A stretch of DNA of 64,000 nucleotides from Mytilus galloprovincialis (taxonomy: Eukaryota > Mollusca > Bivalvia > Mytilida > Mytilidae): NCBI RefSeq assembly GCF_965363235.1, contig NC_134839.1, positions 56,573,560 to 56,637,559 on the forward strand. The letters run 5' to 3'. The translations under genes and the position numbers were made by a program. The number at the start of each line of letters is the position of its first letter. The first letter of the stretch is position 1. Positions 12,501-22,865 of this stretch are shown piece after piece. The notes beneath the pieces were generated by a model. The model had not been told where the DNA came from. It did no database searches and saw only the letters and a program-made list of their open reading frames with translations.

Positions 12501-13395
12501 TAAATGAGAGTTTTCGCCCATCTTATATTTAAAATCATGCCTAAAGTGATATAACTCATTAACCATACATATTACAGACCTAGGATCTTTTATTTGAGGT
12601 CCTTGGTTGGTGACCTTGAAATTGAGGTCAAGGTCAAAGGTTAATAGGACGTTCTAGATTTTGACCTTTGCTTTGAATTCATATTTATACATTATAAAGT
12701 CATAGGAACTGACATTTAAGATTGATTTTTAATATTTTTATAATAAAATAGATCTTTACTTGTGGAAAGACCTTCAATTGTTCTTTGAACAATTGGTTTT
12801 TAATTATTTTATTTTTTTCTTCCGCCTGATTTTTTTTCTTGCGTAGTATTGTTGTTTCATAAGATGTCGCTTAGATATTTGGAATATGATATCGTATAGT
12901 TTATACACTTTAAAAAATTTACAACCGCGTAACAAAATACTTTACGTTGTAAGAGTTATCTCCCCAAACACTGTTTTTCTTGTGGCCAGTACTCCTTCGC
13001 AACCGTAAAAGATTACGACAAATTTATTTTACCAAATCGCTCGTTACATCTTAAGGATTAGGCAATTCATTTGGACCGAAGCTTTCCAGAAACTCCATAT
13101 GAGAGTTATTTCCCCTTATGCATCTGATATAAGTGATTTGCATTTCTAACTTGTAAACCATAAGTGATAGAGACCTGGGGTCTTTGGATTTAAGGTCCTT
13201 GGTCCAAAAAAAATGAAAATGAGGTCAAGGTCAAAGGTCAAGGTCATATTCTAAAAATTGATTTTGGCTTATTTTCACCTATTTTCATATATCGTATGAC
13301 ATATCGACAAATAATTTTTTCATAAATTGTTAGTTGCGACATGTCCTTACTTGTATATTTTGGTTGAAAGGGTGCGTAGACAATACATGGGAGTT

Positions 13396-13589
13396 TTTTA
13401 GGTTTAGCTAGCTATAAAACCAGGTTCAATCCACCATTTTCTACATTAGAGAATGCCTGTACCAAGTCAGGAATATGACAGTTGTTATCCATTCGTTTGA
13501 TGTGTTTGGACTTTTGATTTTGCCTTTTGATTTTGGATTTTCCTTTTTGAATTTTCCTCGGAGTTCAGTATTTTTGTGTTTTTACTTTT
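13396..13589 (+). mobile_element. Short dispersed repeat inserted in the tenth satellite unit
   Basis: AGGTTTAGCTAGCTATAAAA, CCAGGTTCAATCC, TGCCTGTACCAAGTCAGG and a T-rich end break the satellite after GGGAGTTTTT, and satellite sequence resumes at ATCTTACATTTAGAATTACG. A second copy lies at 14.28 kb, and minus or diverged copies at 16.5, 26.6, 33.0, 35.2 and 57.1 kb. No coding capacity. Its presence inside one satellite unit shows it moved after the array formed. Confidence 0.8.
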
Positions 13590-14276
13590 TATCTTACATT
13601 TAGAATTACGCATCAAGTGCTATTACTCTTTAACCAAACATATTAAAGACCTAGGGTCTTTTGCTTTAAGGTCCTTGGTTTGTGACCTTGAAATTGAGGT
13701 CAAGGTCATAGGTTAATAGGACGTTCTAGATTTTGGCTTTTGCTTTAAATTCATATTAATACATCATAAAGCCATAGGAAATAACATTTTAAACTGATTT
13801 TTCATATTTCAATATGAAAATAGATCTTTACTAGTGGAAAAACCTTCAATTGTTCTCTGAACAATTGGTTTTTAATTTTATTTACTATTATTACTTTAAC
13901 TGTCAAGTCAGTTTTTGTTATATCTATTTTGCGTGACTACATCACGTCATACTTTGAACGACAAAATTATCTCATGTCTACCTGTGCGAATTTCAAACGC
14001 GCAATTTTACACCAGTACTCAAAACCCTCCTTCCTTGATGGGTGCATTTTACATAGACAAATAAAATCGTATAGTATAATCAAAATGAGGATGTTAATTT
14101 GATGTATGCCTTTTTGTGCTTCTTCGTTACATTTGTTGTTTTATAGTGATTAAGATGATAACACAATGTTGACTGTTGTACCACTATTTTTGACATTTTT
14201 ACCTATTGTGTCTGTTTGCTTTGTTCACGCATCGGTGACAATATAATGGAATTTGATGCGACTGTCATACAAGTGA

Positions 14277-14470
14277 GAGGTTTAGCTAGCTATAAAACCA
14301 GGTTCAATCCACCATTTTCTACATTTGAAAATGCCTGTACCAAGTCAGGAATATGACAGTTCTTGTCCATTCGTTTTTTATGAGTTTTGTTATTTGATTT
14401 TGCCATGTGATTATGGACTCTCCGAATTGATTTTCCTCTGAGCTCAGTATTTTTGTGATTTTACTTTTTA
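14277..14470 (+). repeat. Short dispersed repeat, second copy
   Basis: Nearly the same sequence as the insert at 13.4 kb: AGGTTTAGCTAGCTATAAAA through GTACCAAGTCAGGAATATGA to TTTACTTTTTAT. The two copies are about 90% alike by eye. Confidence 0.85.
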
Positions 14471-15294
14471 TTGAACATCACATTGGCGATTTAAGGAAGT
14501 TCGCTGCTCAGTTTCAGAATAAATAACTTTCCACAAAACTAGTATATATTGATAGGGGATTAGTTGAGGAATAAAAAATGCAAAACAAATATAGGGGTCA
14601 ATGTGCTTGTTTTCGAGATATTAACCATTGGAATATTGGCGGGAAAATGTTCTCTCTTGATTTTTCATTGCTTTATCATTGACCAGTCAAAGTTTTCAAA
14701 AACTATTAAAAAATAAATAAGATTTTATAAGACTTTTACAAACGGCTTATAATTATACATGTAAAAGATTAATAAAAACAAATAGGGGTCCATGGGCAAA
14801 AATGTTTAAGGCATTCAAATTAATAAAACCAGAAGATTTAGAAAATCTGACAAAAATTCCAAAACATGACAAGCAAACATCCATAAAAAATAAATTGGAA
14901 TAATGCATAACCGAGCTATAATTTGGCATGTTTGATATTTAGGAAACGAAGGTTTATACCACAAAATAAGTCACAAAGATATTTCAGATTTTTTATTAAT
15001 TATATCAGTATATCAGACAGAAAATTCTTTCTCACAACAAAGCTACTAAGCCAAGATGTCTGTATTATAAAGTTAAAGTCACTGAATGTTGTATGAACGG
15101 CAACAATCCTAATTGTATACTCAAACTCCTCCCTCTTGTATGTTACTAATCACAAAACGTAAGTTGTCACCGGATATTTTATATAATAATGGCGGGAGTG
15201 ACTTATGTATCATTTAACACATCTCTGAGATATATGTTCCATCTAATATGTACCCATTGAAAAATGGTATATGATATTCAGATCGATAACATGT
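14471..15294. other. No recognised feature
   Basis: AT-rich sequence between the repeats and the minus-strand ankyrin gene. It should hold the 3' UTR of that gene, but I see no clear polyadenylation signal close to the stop and no exon signal. Confidence 0.5.
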
Positions 15295-15642
15295 TTATGA
15301 GAAATTTTCCAAAATATTGGCGATGTTTCTATAACCATTTTTTTCAGCATACATAAGAGCTGTCCATCCATAAATATCAAATCTACTGACAGCACAGTTA
15401 TTATCGATAAGAAATCTTACAAAATTTTCTCGCTCATTTTCAACAGAACTCAATTTTCTACATGATGTATGGTTGTTGCGACAGGTTTCTATAAGTGGTG
15501 TGCTGCCAAAATAGTTAATACAGTCTACGGGTTCGCTTCTTGAAATAATATCTGCAGCAAGCTTAAACTTCTCATCATTGATTGCTTGAAATAAAGCGCC
15601 GATGTTTTCATTTTTGTTATCTTTGGTAAATCCTGCTCCCAT
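15295..15642 (-). CDS. Small ankyrin-repeat protein (115 aa)
   Basis: A single-exon coding region for a protein made almost entirely of ankyrin-type helices. Visible units: helices around residues 13-36 (IGALFQAINDEKFKLAADII), a second repeat at 39-84 with NYFGSTPLIETCRNN and NFVRFLIDNNC separated by a polar insertion (61-72), and a canonical third repeat at 89-113 (DIYGWTALMYAEKNG). Such repeats bind other proteins; the partner is unknown. The start MGAGFTK fits an N-myristoylation signal (Gly2, small residue 3, Thr6), hinting at membrane attachment. A T-tract then AG lies 15 nt upstream of the ATG, suggesting a 5' UTR intron. It has a paralogue on the plus strand at 27.7 kb, with about 21 differences in the first 112 residues. 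It is shorter than usual ankyrin proteins, so it may be a truncated family member. Confidence 0.75.
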   Translation of the reverse strand: MGAGFTKDNKNENIGALFQAINDEKFKLAADIISRSEPVDCINYFGSTPLIETCRNNHTSCRKLSSVENERENFVRFLIDNNCAVSRFDIYGWTALMYAEKNGYRNIANILENFS

Positions 15643-15746
15643 TTTCTTATGATTATCCTAAAAAAATATATAGTAGATCGAAGAATTGTGCTTATTCTAT
15701 ATTCGATGTCAAATGATATTCTGTTATATTCTCTTTAACCTCAGGT

Positions 15747-15773
15747 CTTTTAAATGAACTGATAACTGCGTCA
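15747..15773 (-). promoter_or_regulatory. Conserved promoter module: TGACGCA and TATA-like box
   Basis: On the minus strand, TGACGCA (AP-1/CRE-like) is followed after 12 nt by TTTAAAAG, then GACCTG. The 27.7-kb paralogue has TGACGCA, 12 nt, TATAAAAG, GACCTG. The shared order and exact spacing upstream of paralogous genes support a core promoter. The T-to-A change makes the TATA box weaker here. Confidence 0.55.
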
Positions 15774-16014
15774 TTGTTAAATAAAAGTTAGTCATAGCCA
15801 CGTGGGTTGCTTATGACATTTGAGTTGACATTGACTGTGAAATACAACAAGGTTAGCAAGATAAAGACATATTCGTACAGTTGCGATTGTCAAAAAATAC
15901 TTAGGGAACAATTAGTCAAAATTCGATTAAGGGCTAACCACCCGCAACGGGAAGCATTTATTTTTGAAAAGATGCTTAAAAAAACCTGTTTGTCTTTACT
16001 TTATGAGCTTTTCT

Positions 16015-16110
16015 CGTTGTTGAAGGCCGTACGGTGACTTATTCTTGTTCCTTTCTGTGTCATTTGGTTTCTTGCGGAGAGTTGTCTCATTGGCAATCAT
16101 ACCACATCTT
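16015..16110 (+). repeat. Fragment of the CCGTACGGTGACCTATAG dispersed repeat
   Basis: GTTGAAGGCCGTACGGTGAC, then GTGTCATTTGGTTTCTTG and GAGAGTTGTCTCATTGGC with AATCATACCACATC form the 3' end of a repeat also seen at 20.6 and 41.6 kb. Only the last 95 bp are present. Confidence 0.8.
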
Positions 16111-16499
16111 TTTGACTTTAACAGTTAGATATGTATAGAGATAGTACAGAAGGAAATGTAAAATATAAGAAAAAAAAACCTGAATTCATATAAGAAGACT
16201 GCAAAGGCATGTCTAGTCTTATTGAGATAGAATGTCATTTTGAGGATAATGCTATTAACTTCATATGTGGGAGCCATGACATTACTATGTTTATGGGGGT
16301 TACCTAGTACATGTATTTATGGGCATGTCGTATATTTATCAAGTACAATCTAAAAGAAAACATCATGCAAAATATTTCGAAATGACAACTAAACGTCAAT
16401 CAATTAAAACTAATAGGAAATTAATGAGCTATTTAAAAATAGTCTTAAATTGTATGATCTATTCAATTGATATATTATTCAAACCAGACTCAACTTCCA

Positions 16500-16684
16500 A
16501 CGTTAAAAGTAAAATCACAAAAATACTGAATTCAGAGGAAAATCAAACCGGAAAGTCCGTAATCACATGGCAAAATCAAATGACAAAACACATAAAAAAC
16601 GAATGGACAAACACTATCATATTTCTGACTTGGTAAAGGCATTTTCAAATGTAGAAAATGTTGGATTGAACCTGGTTTTAACAT
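16500..16684 (-). repeat. Short dispersed repeat (13.4-kb family), minus copy
   Basis: Reverse complement of the GTTCAATCC...GTACCAAGTCAGG repeat: it reads AAGTAAAATCACAAAAATAC, CTGACTTGGTAAAGGCATTT and TTGGATTGAACCTGGTTTTA. The open frames over it are repeat-derived. Confidence 0.8.
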
Positions 16685-17321
16685 CTTCCATGCTATCATA
16701 TAGAACAATTGATGTAGTGTTCTATAATAAATTTCTTATATTGTTTCTGATCTCCTGTTATACAAATATTCACGAACAAATAGACTAACATTAACTGAAT
16801 CAACCTTATGAAAGACAAATCATCGTATGATTTCTTATAATGATCCATGCAAACTTTTGATAAAAATGGACACATATGATTTGATATCCAAATGCATTGT
16901 TCTATCTCCCTTAACAACTATAAAACGAGAAATCATTCTTGTATTCACAACTATACTAGATAAACATCTAAAGTTTTCAAAAAATATTTAAAGTGTTGTA
17001 TCTCCCCCATTTTCCAGACATTATTGGTCTAAAACAGTTGGAAACAAAATTATAGTAGTAATACTACGAATTTGTTTTTTGCATAATTTCCACTCATTCA
17101 TCCAATAAGTAACTGATAGAGGCTTCTGGAACTTTCGATATATATTGTACTCTATGTTACGTATGTGTCAGACATAGAGGATGCATTTGTTTAGGAAGTT
17201 GGACCATGTTTCAAATTTAATCATCTCAATGGAAAACAATAGCTTAAAATAAATCATATAACAAATGTATCTACTAATATGAGATATGTCTTAGTGTGTA
17301 TTTTTGATATATGGGCATAAT
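16685..17321. other. No recognised feature
   Basis: AT-rich unique-looking sequence. Short frames are present on both strands without family features or splice context. Confidence 0.5.
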
Positions 17322-17508
17322 TCGGAGTTTAGTATGACGTCCATTATTACTGTACTAGTATACATATTTTTTTAAGGGGCCAGCTGAAGGACGCTAAGGG
17401 TGCGAGAGTTTCTCCTGCATTGAAGACCCATTGGTGGCCTTCCGCTATTGTCTGCTCTATAGTCGGGTTGTTGTCGCTTTGACACATTCCCTTTTCTTTT
17501 CTCAATTT
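17322..17508 (+). repeat. Dispersed repeat (GGGGCCAGCTGAAG family)
   Basis: It runs from GGAGTTTAGTATGACGTCC through AGGGGCCAGCTGAAGGACGC, TTGAAGACCCATTGGTGGCC and GTCGGGTTGTTGTCGCTTTG to a CTCAATTTTA end. The 3' half matches 43.18-43.25 kb, and the whole is the reverse complement of the start of the 63.1-kb copy. Confidence 0.85.
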
Positions 17509-17604
17509 TATTACAAGGAAAACCTTACATGTAGTTAATGCATAATGCTTCGTTTGTTATCGCAAAGACTTATTATCATATAGACAGGTGTTGAAGTTAC
17601 GTAT

Positions 17605-19116
17605 AATATTTGACATTTCATTTTATTTTACAGATATTAAAAGTTAAGAAATTAGATTGAAAATCTAAATGTTATAAACTTAATTGACCAATGTCATTTT
17701 TTTCTGAATGTTAATGACGTCTTTGCACTAGAAATTTGATATGCACACATTAACAATTTAAACTAAAATATTTTTTTTTATTATTTCTGGTTAGATTTCA
17801 ACTAATTTTCGTGGATTTCGAAGGTACATCGGAACCACGAATTTAAACGTTAAACGAATTAAAAAATTTCTAAAGGAATGTACTTTTTGTTTTCTTCTGT
17901 TTTTTGATAGTTTTGTGTGTGCTTTGTGTCGATCTGATGAGTTTAATCCTTTTTAAGCAGATTTTAATGGTTTGTTCTTATGTTGTACTATTGCACCACT
18001 GTCACATGGTAAGGGAAGAGTTTGGCGACAAAAAACACAAACCTCCTGTATTTGGTTTGGTCTAACCAAATAAGGCGCCTGTAATCAATGGTTGTGGTTT
18101 GTTGCTGTGTATTATATTTGTTTTCTGTTTCAATTCTTTTGTACATAAATCAACCTTTTGTCGTATCCCTTCTTTTACATTTTTCATTTCGGGGCCTTTT
18201 ATAGCTCACTATGTGGTATGGATCTTTTTCATGGTTTAAGGTCATTAAGTGACCTATAAATGTTAATTTCGTCGTCATTTGTTCTCTGGCGAAGAATATT
18301 TGACATTTTGTTTTACTTCACAGATACTAAAAGTTAAGAAATTAGATGGAAAATTTAAATGTTAAAACGAAATTGCCCAAGGTCATTTTTTTTCCTGACT
18401 GTTAATGACGTCTTTGCCCTAGAAATTTGATGTGCACACATTAATAATTTAGACTAAAATATTTTTTTTTCATTATTTCTTATTAGATTTCTATTAGTTT
18501 TCGAGGATTTCGAAGGTACATCGGAACCACGTTCAACGAATAAAAAGGAATGTGTGCAGACTATGAAAAAAAAAAAAAAAACACGAAATTAAATATCCAC
18601 GAATATTCAAGTTTTCCCCAAACCACGAAAATTGGTTCCCACGAAAATAAATGAATCTACAGTATCTTTTATTGACAGTGAGTACTCTTAGATCTGTACT
18701 TTTTGTCTTCTCATGTTTTCTGATAGTTTTTTGTGTGCTTTGTGTCGATCTGATGAGTTAAACCCTTTCTAATAAGATTTTAATGGTTTGTTCTTATGTT
18801 CTACAATTGCACCACTGTCACATGGTAAGGGAAGGGTTTGGCGACAAAAAACATAAACCTCCTACATTTGGTTTTGGCCTAACCAAATAAGGAGCCTGTA
18901 ATCAATGGTTGTCGTTTGTTTCTTTATGTCACATTTGTTTTTCGTTTCAATTCTTTTGTACATAAGTCAAGCTTTTTTGTCGTATCCCTTCTTTTACATT
19001 TTTCATTTCGGGGCATTTTATAGCTCACTATGTGGTATGGATCTTTTTCATGATTGAAGGTCATTAAGTGACCTATATATGTTAGTTTCGTCGTCATTTG
19101 TTCTCTGGAGAAGAGT
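17605..19116. repeat. Diverged tandem duplication, period 690 bp
   Basis: AATATTTGACATT...ACAGATAYTAAAAGTTAAG begins at 17605 and again at 18295. The copies remain parallel through CATCGGAACCACG, TGTGTGCTTTGTGTCGATCT, CACTGTCACATGGTAAGGGA and CATTTTTCATTTCGGGGC to CGTCGTCATTTGTTCTCTGG. The second copy has an extra stretch of about 150 bp (18.54-18.70 kb) with poly(A) and CACGAAAATTGGTTCCCACG. Both copies contain a relative of the 20.3-kb dispersed repeat, so the duplicated block includes older repeat sequence. Confidence 0.9.
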
Positions 19117-20237
19117 TGTCTGAATTAAAATTGTGCTATTTCTTCTTACCTTTATATTATAAGGTCACCGAAATGTGGTTTAAATCTGAGATAACACGGC
19201 GTACGTATAAGTTGAAATTTGGCGTTCAACTAACTTTCTGGTACTGCCAGTACTATTAGTTTCATTCTTGTTTCTTTCGTCTTTTGTGTATTGTTTTTGC
19301 TACAACAACCGGCCCGATTAGTCAACATATTTTTACAATTTCTTCTTTTTTTAGTTGATACACGACTGTCTCAGCTGGACGGGAAAGTTGAGTGTTTGTT
19401 CCTAGCAACCTTAATTCAGTGATATGCCATATCTGTTTTTCGGCATATTCATTATTTCATTCTTAAAATTTTCTAAAAGAGGAAAAACTGATCACATCGT
19501 TCAATAATATCCCCCTCCTATTTGCCATTGAAAAGAACATAATCTTACCAAGGGTAATGTTCTACAACCTCTGATAAATTTCGACTCCTCTTCAAGGAAA
19601 TATATAAATAGATATTTTTTAGGTTTTTTTTACACTTAAATCCCCTTTACAGCCAATTAGGCAATAATTTTAAGTTTACGAAAGACATAAACATACATCA
19701 ACCGATACGTTATCGCTAGCAGATTCATTTGTCTTTAAAAATAAAATTGACATGAAAGGATCGTGTGTATTGATGCCAAGTTGACAGCACGTCTTTCCAA
19801 CAATGGCTTCAATTTTCACAATCGATTGAAAAAATCTGGCGTGATCGTGGAAAAATTTAACAAAATAGAATCATAACTGGGGGCAAGATTCTAGCATCGT
19901 CTGCAAATGGAATATTTATAATTTAGAAAGAAAAGTTCATTCTTTGTCACAAATGTTATTTAAATATTTAAAAGAATACTTTTTGGATAGCTTTACCTGG
20001 TTCAAACTTAGTCAAACAAGGGCTAACCAAGTTTCAAAATGAGATTTTTTTTAGGTTATTGGTTAGAATTTCTGGAAACATCTGCAATGTTAAACTTTCA
20101 AAGATAGAAAACAATCGACACATTAAAGGTAACTGTATCATAGATGATTCTTGATGAGTTTTTAGAGACATAATGGCAAAATAAAGTATTCCAACTTAGC
20201 ATTGAGTAACTTAGAGGTGCATAGTTTACTGATAAGT
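19117..20237. other. No recognised feature
   Basis: AT-rich sequence with no credible open frame, TIR pair or known repeat that I can see. Confidence 0.5.
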
Positions 20238-20690
20238 ACCGGGCCACGTCCACTTGTATTTTTGTCCATCTGATGAGTTAAGCCTTTTTCAACTAGTTTT
20301 GATAGTTCGTTCTTATGTTGTACTGTTATACCACTGTCCCAGGTTAGGGGGAGGGTTGGGATCCCGCTAACATGTTTAACCCCGCCACATTATTTATGTA
20401 TGTGCCTGTACCAAGTCAGGAGCCTGTAATTCAGTGGTTGTCGTTTGTTTATGTGTTACATATTTGTTTTTCGTTCATTTTTTTTTACATAAATAAGTCC
20501 GTTAGTTTTCTCGTTTGAATTGTTTTACATTGTCATATCGGGGCCTTTTATAGCTCACTATGCGGTATGGGCTTTGCTCATTGTTGAAGGCCGTACGGTG
20601 ACCTATAGTTGTTAATGTCTGTGTCATTTTGGTCTTTTGTGGATAATTGTCTCAGTGGCAATCATATCACATCTTCTTTTTTCTTTTTTT
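20238..20690 (+). repeat. Dispersed repeat ending CCGTACGGTGACCTATAG...ACCACATCTT
   Basis: A fuller copy of the family at 16.0, 17.9, 18.7 and 41.6 kb: TCTGATGAGTTAAGCC, TTGTACTGTTATACCACTGT, TGTACCAAGTCAGGAGCCTG, TCGGGGCCTTTTATAGCTCA, GGCCGTACGGTGACCTATAG and GGCAATCATATCACATCTTC, then a pyrimidine run. No coding frame. It may be a SINE or the 3' end of a LINE; the pyrimidine-rich end would fit either. Confidence 0.8.
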
Positions 20691-20737
20691 TTTCTTTTCA
20701 AAACTGTTAAAAGTCTATGTGGAATATACAAACCTTA

Positions 20738-21521
20738 GACCCCGTTCACACTAGGACATTTTTATCGATTTAAACTAGACCGATTCACTTTAGATCGGTT
20801 TAAGGGCTAATGTGAACGCATTGAATCGATCTTCAATCGGTCTAAACTAAAACACCAAAAGAGGTAGTTTAGTTTGAATCGATCTAAAGTAAACCGATCT
20901 TACTTTAGATGTGAACGCAGAGATCGGTTTAAACTAGTACGATTGAATCGAAAATAACGTATGCGCATGTATAGCGGCAAAACTATCTCAGAGGTTCGTT
21001 GTTTAACCCATATTTCTCTGTTAAAAGACCTTTAAAACAAACTGTAAACATGTTGTCTTCGCCATAGCTAGCAGAGATTTGCGAAATCTGTGTCTTCTTT
21101 TCTTGATCTTTCTTAATATGTTGATTTTTTTCTTTGCAGGAACCGCAGTATTTCCGGCGTCGTGTTGTAACTTCGTTGCTACAGTTATTTCTTTCAAAAT
21201 TGAAGAAAACTGCAATAACACCAGTATCAAAATTTTAAATTGTGATTCAAGAGAAACAATAACTTTATCCATTTTTTTCCCAAGTGTGTGTATCAGTGTA
21301 TCAGCACATGAATTTGATAAATCAGTTCTATTTATACACAGTTTTTACAGTTTTACGGGCAAAAAGATTAGATCGATTGCGTTTTAATTGTAGTGTGAAC
21401 GCAGTGGTTCATATTAGACCGATAGAGATCGATATGATCAAAGATAATGTGAACGCTAACTGGTTTTATTTAGATCGATTCAAATTAGATCGATAAAAAA
21501 AATGCTAGTGTGAACAGGGTA
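20738..21521. mobile_element. TIR element, TTA target duplication (PIF/Harbinger-like)
   Basis: The ends GACCCCGTTCACACTAG and, reversed, TACCCTGTTCACACTAG are flanked on both sides by TTA, the PIF/Harbinger target type. The interior is built from short motifs such as GATCGGTTTAA, ATCGAT and TTTAAACTAG in both orientations, especially near the ends. No complete transposase is present. A minus-strand frame around 21.02-21.27 kb has a basic run RKIKKRRHRFRKS that could be a transposase remnant, but this is weak. Confidence 0.7.
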
Positions 21522-21744
21522 TTAGAAAACAAAATCACTTAGAATTTAAAGGAACACATGCAATCATTAAATGTTAGGTTTATTTTATAAAGCAAATTCA
21601 GACTATCAGGGAGATTAAAAAAAAAAAAAAAAAAAAAATTAAAACCGTGGTGCTCGTTTGTAAGCTTGTAATTACAAAGAAGTTAACTTCATAACAAGGA
21701 TACTGATACAACAGACTTATATTCATGTCTGTAAATATACAATA

Positions 21745-22420
21745 GTGTTTAAAAAAATAACGATGATAGAAAAGCAAAAAAAAAAACAAACCCAAAGGAC
21801 TTTAAAAAAAATAATTCGAAAACAAACTGACAATACCATCGCAAAAACAAAAACTGAGGTAAAGACAAACAACACTACACAACATAGAAAACTGATGTGT
21901 GAGCAACAAGAATCCGACATAACGGGGATAACTTCAGATGATACAGACGGGTTAGCAGATTGGTCTCCACAAGAGTCAATTGTTGTGTTTCTCATGTAAG
22001 TACAACCAAGGTGATACGTCTAGATTTTTAGATCAAATTGGAGAAAAAAAGAGGAAGGAATTCTGTTAACGACAAATGTAACATATCCGCATCCGTTAAT
22101 CAAACAGATGTTCCAATACAGTCAACCAACTCGTGATCGCGTCCTTATTTTTTTTGGATGGATGACAGCAAGTTTTTATTTAAATGAGAAACGGCAAATT
22201 CACAATTGAGAAGCTGAAATTATCTATTTTGTCATAAAGTTTTGTTATCAACAAACACTCGCTGTCCATTTCGAGATGTAGGTCTATATATGAGGCTGTC
22301 ATAACCGCCACCAATATTTTAATTATTCAGAGAGAAAACATTATCTTTATAGCTGAACATGTAGTCATAGGATAATGAAATCTTCTATTAAATGTTCATA
22401 GAAGCTTCTTTGTGGAAACA
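21745..22420 (-). mobile_element. Degenerate Penelope-like element fragment
   Basis: On the plus strand it runs from ATAACGATGATAGAAAAGC through CACTACACAACATAGAAAAC and CCAACTCGTGATCGCGTCC directly into TTCACAATTGAGAAGCTG and GATATAGGTCT-like RT remnant sequence (ATATATGAGGCTGTCATAAC). It corresponds to 1-370 joined to 1957-2260, so it shows the state without the 1.4-kb interruption. Many indels; no usable frame. Confidence 0.65.
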
Positions 22421-22429
22421 TTTCAAAAA

Positions 22430-22850
22430 AAGCGCACCGAAAATAGAATTGTCTATTTATTGTTTTTAGTGATTAACATTCGTAGTCGTGGTTTGATGTT
22501 TTGTAGTTAATAAATTTATAATAATTCAAAATCTACTACCCGATTTGAATTTCAGTTGTTATATCTATTTTGAAGTAAAATTATTAAATTTTAAAAGTAT
22601 TTTTGTAAACAATTGTTTTTTCGAGGATTTCGTTTCTTCTTTATACAAATTCTTTTTAAATATAATATTATATAAACATGATAATAAATAACTTCCAAGC
22701 TTGATGAAATTTTATTAACTAACCATTTGCAGTGCCACCCAAAAGACAAATGTATTAAGTATGCATGTTATGATAGTCTGTATGCTAAGCAGATTTGGTA
22801 CACAGCGTAACTACAAATCACTAAACATTAAAATTATTGTATATTTCATA
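22430..22850. repeat. Flank shared with 2.27-2.50 kb
   Basis: Same-order similarity to the region after the 2-kb PLE remnant (AATCTACTACCCGATTTGAAT, GTCTGTATGCTAAGCAG, ACACAGCGTAACTACAAATC), with about 150 bp extra here. Confidence 0.5.
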
Positions 22851-22865
22851 TTGGTGACCTTTAGC

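Larger units (their letters stand above)
4727..13877. repeat. Satellite-like array, ten units of about 885 bp
   Basis: Units start at CTTCCGCC at 4727, 5613, 6618, 7512, 8401, 9291, 10181, 11061, 11939 and 12819, giving a usual length of 878-894 bp. The 2nd unit is longer because of two extra hairpins, and the 10th because of an inserted repeat. Fixed parts of a unit: AAGATGTCGCTTAGATAT, AAGAGTTATCTCCCC, TTTTTCTTGTGGCCAC, CTCCATATGAGAGTTAT, GACCTAGGGTCTT, a run of AGGTCA half-sites, GACGTTCTAGATTTTGACC, and a closing hairpin CAATTGTTC-TYT-GAACAATTG followed by a T/A-rich tract. Frames of 60-90 codons recur in most units at the same places, but they drift and break from unit to unit, as expected for non-coding repeats. 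Confidence 0.95.

Noticed and set aside
5149..12559. Recurring 65-79 codon frames in the satellite (for example MSYITLGMILNIRWAKT... on the minus strand)
   Set aside because: Same position in each unit, but substitutions are spread over all codon positions, and frames break or vanish in several units.
13397..14470. tRNA-like B box in the repeat (GGTTCAATCC)
   Set aside because: One internal base short of the B-box consensus and no A box at the right distance; not enough to call a tRNA or SINE.
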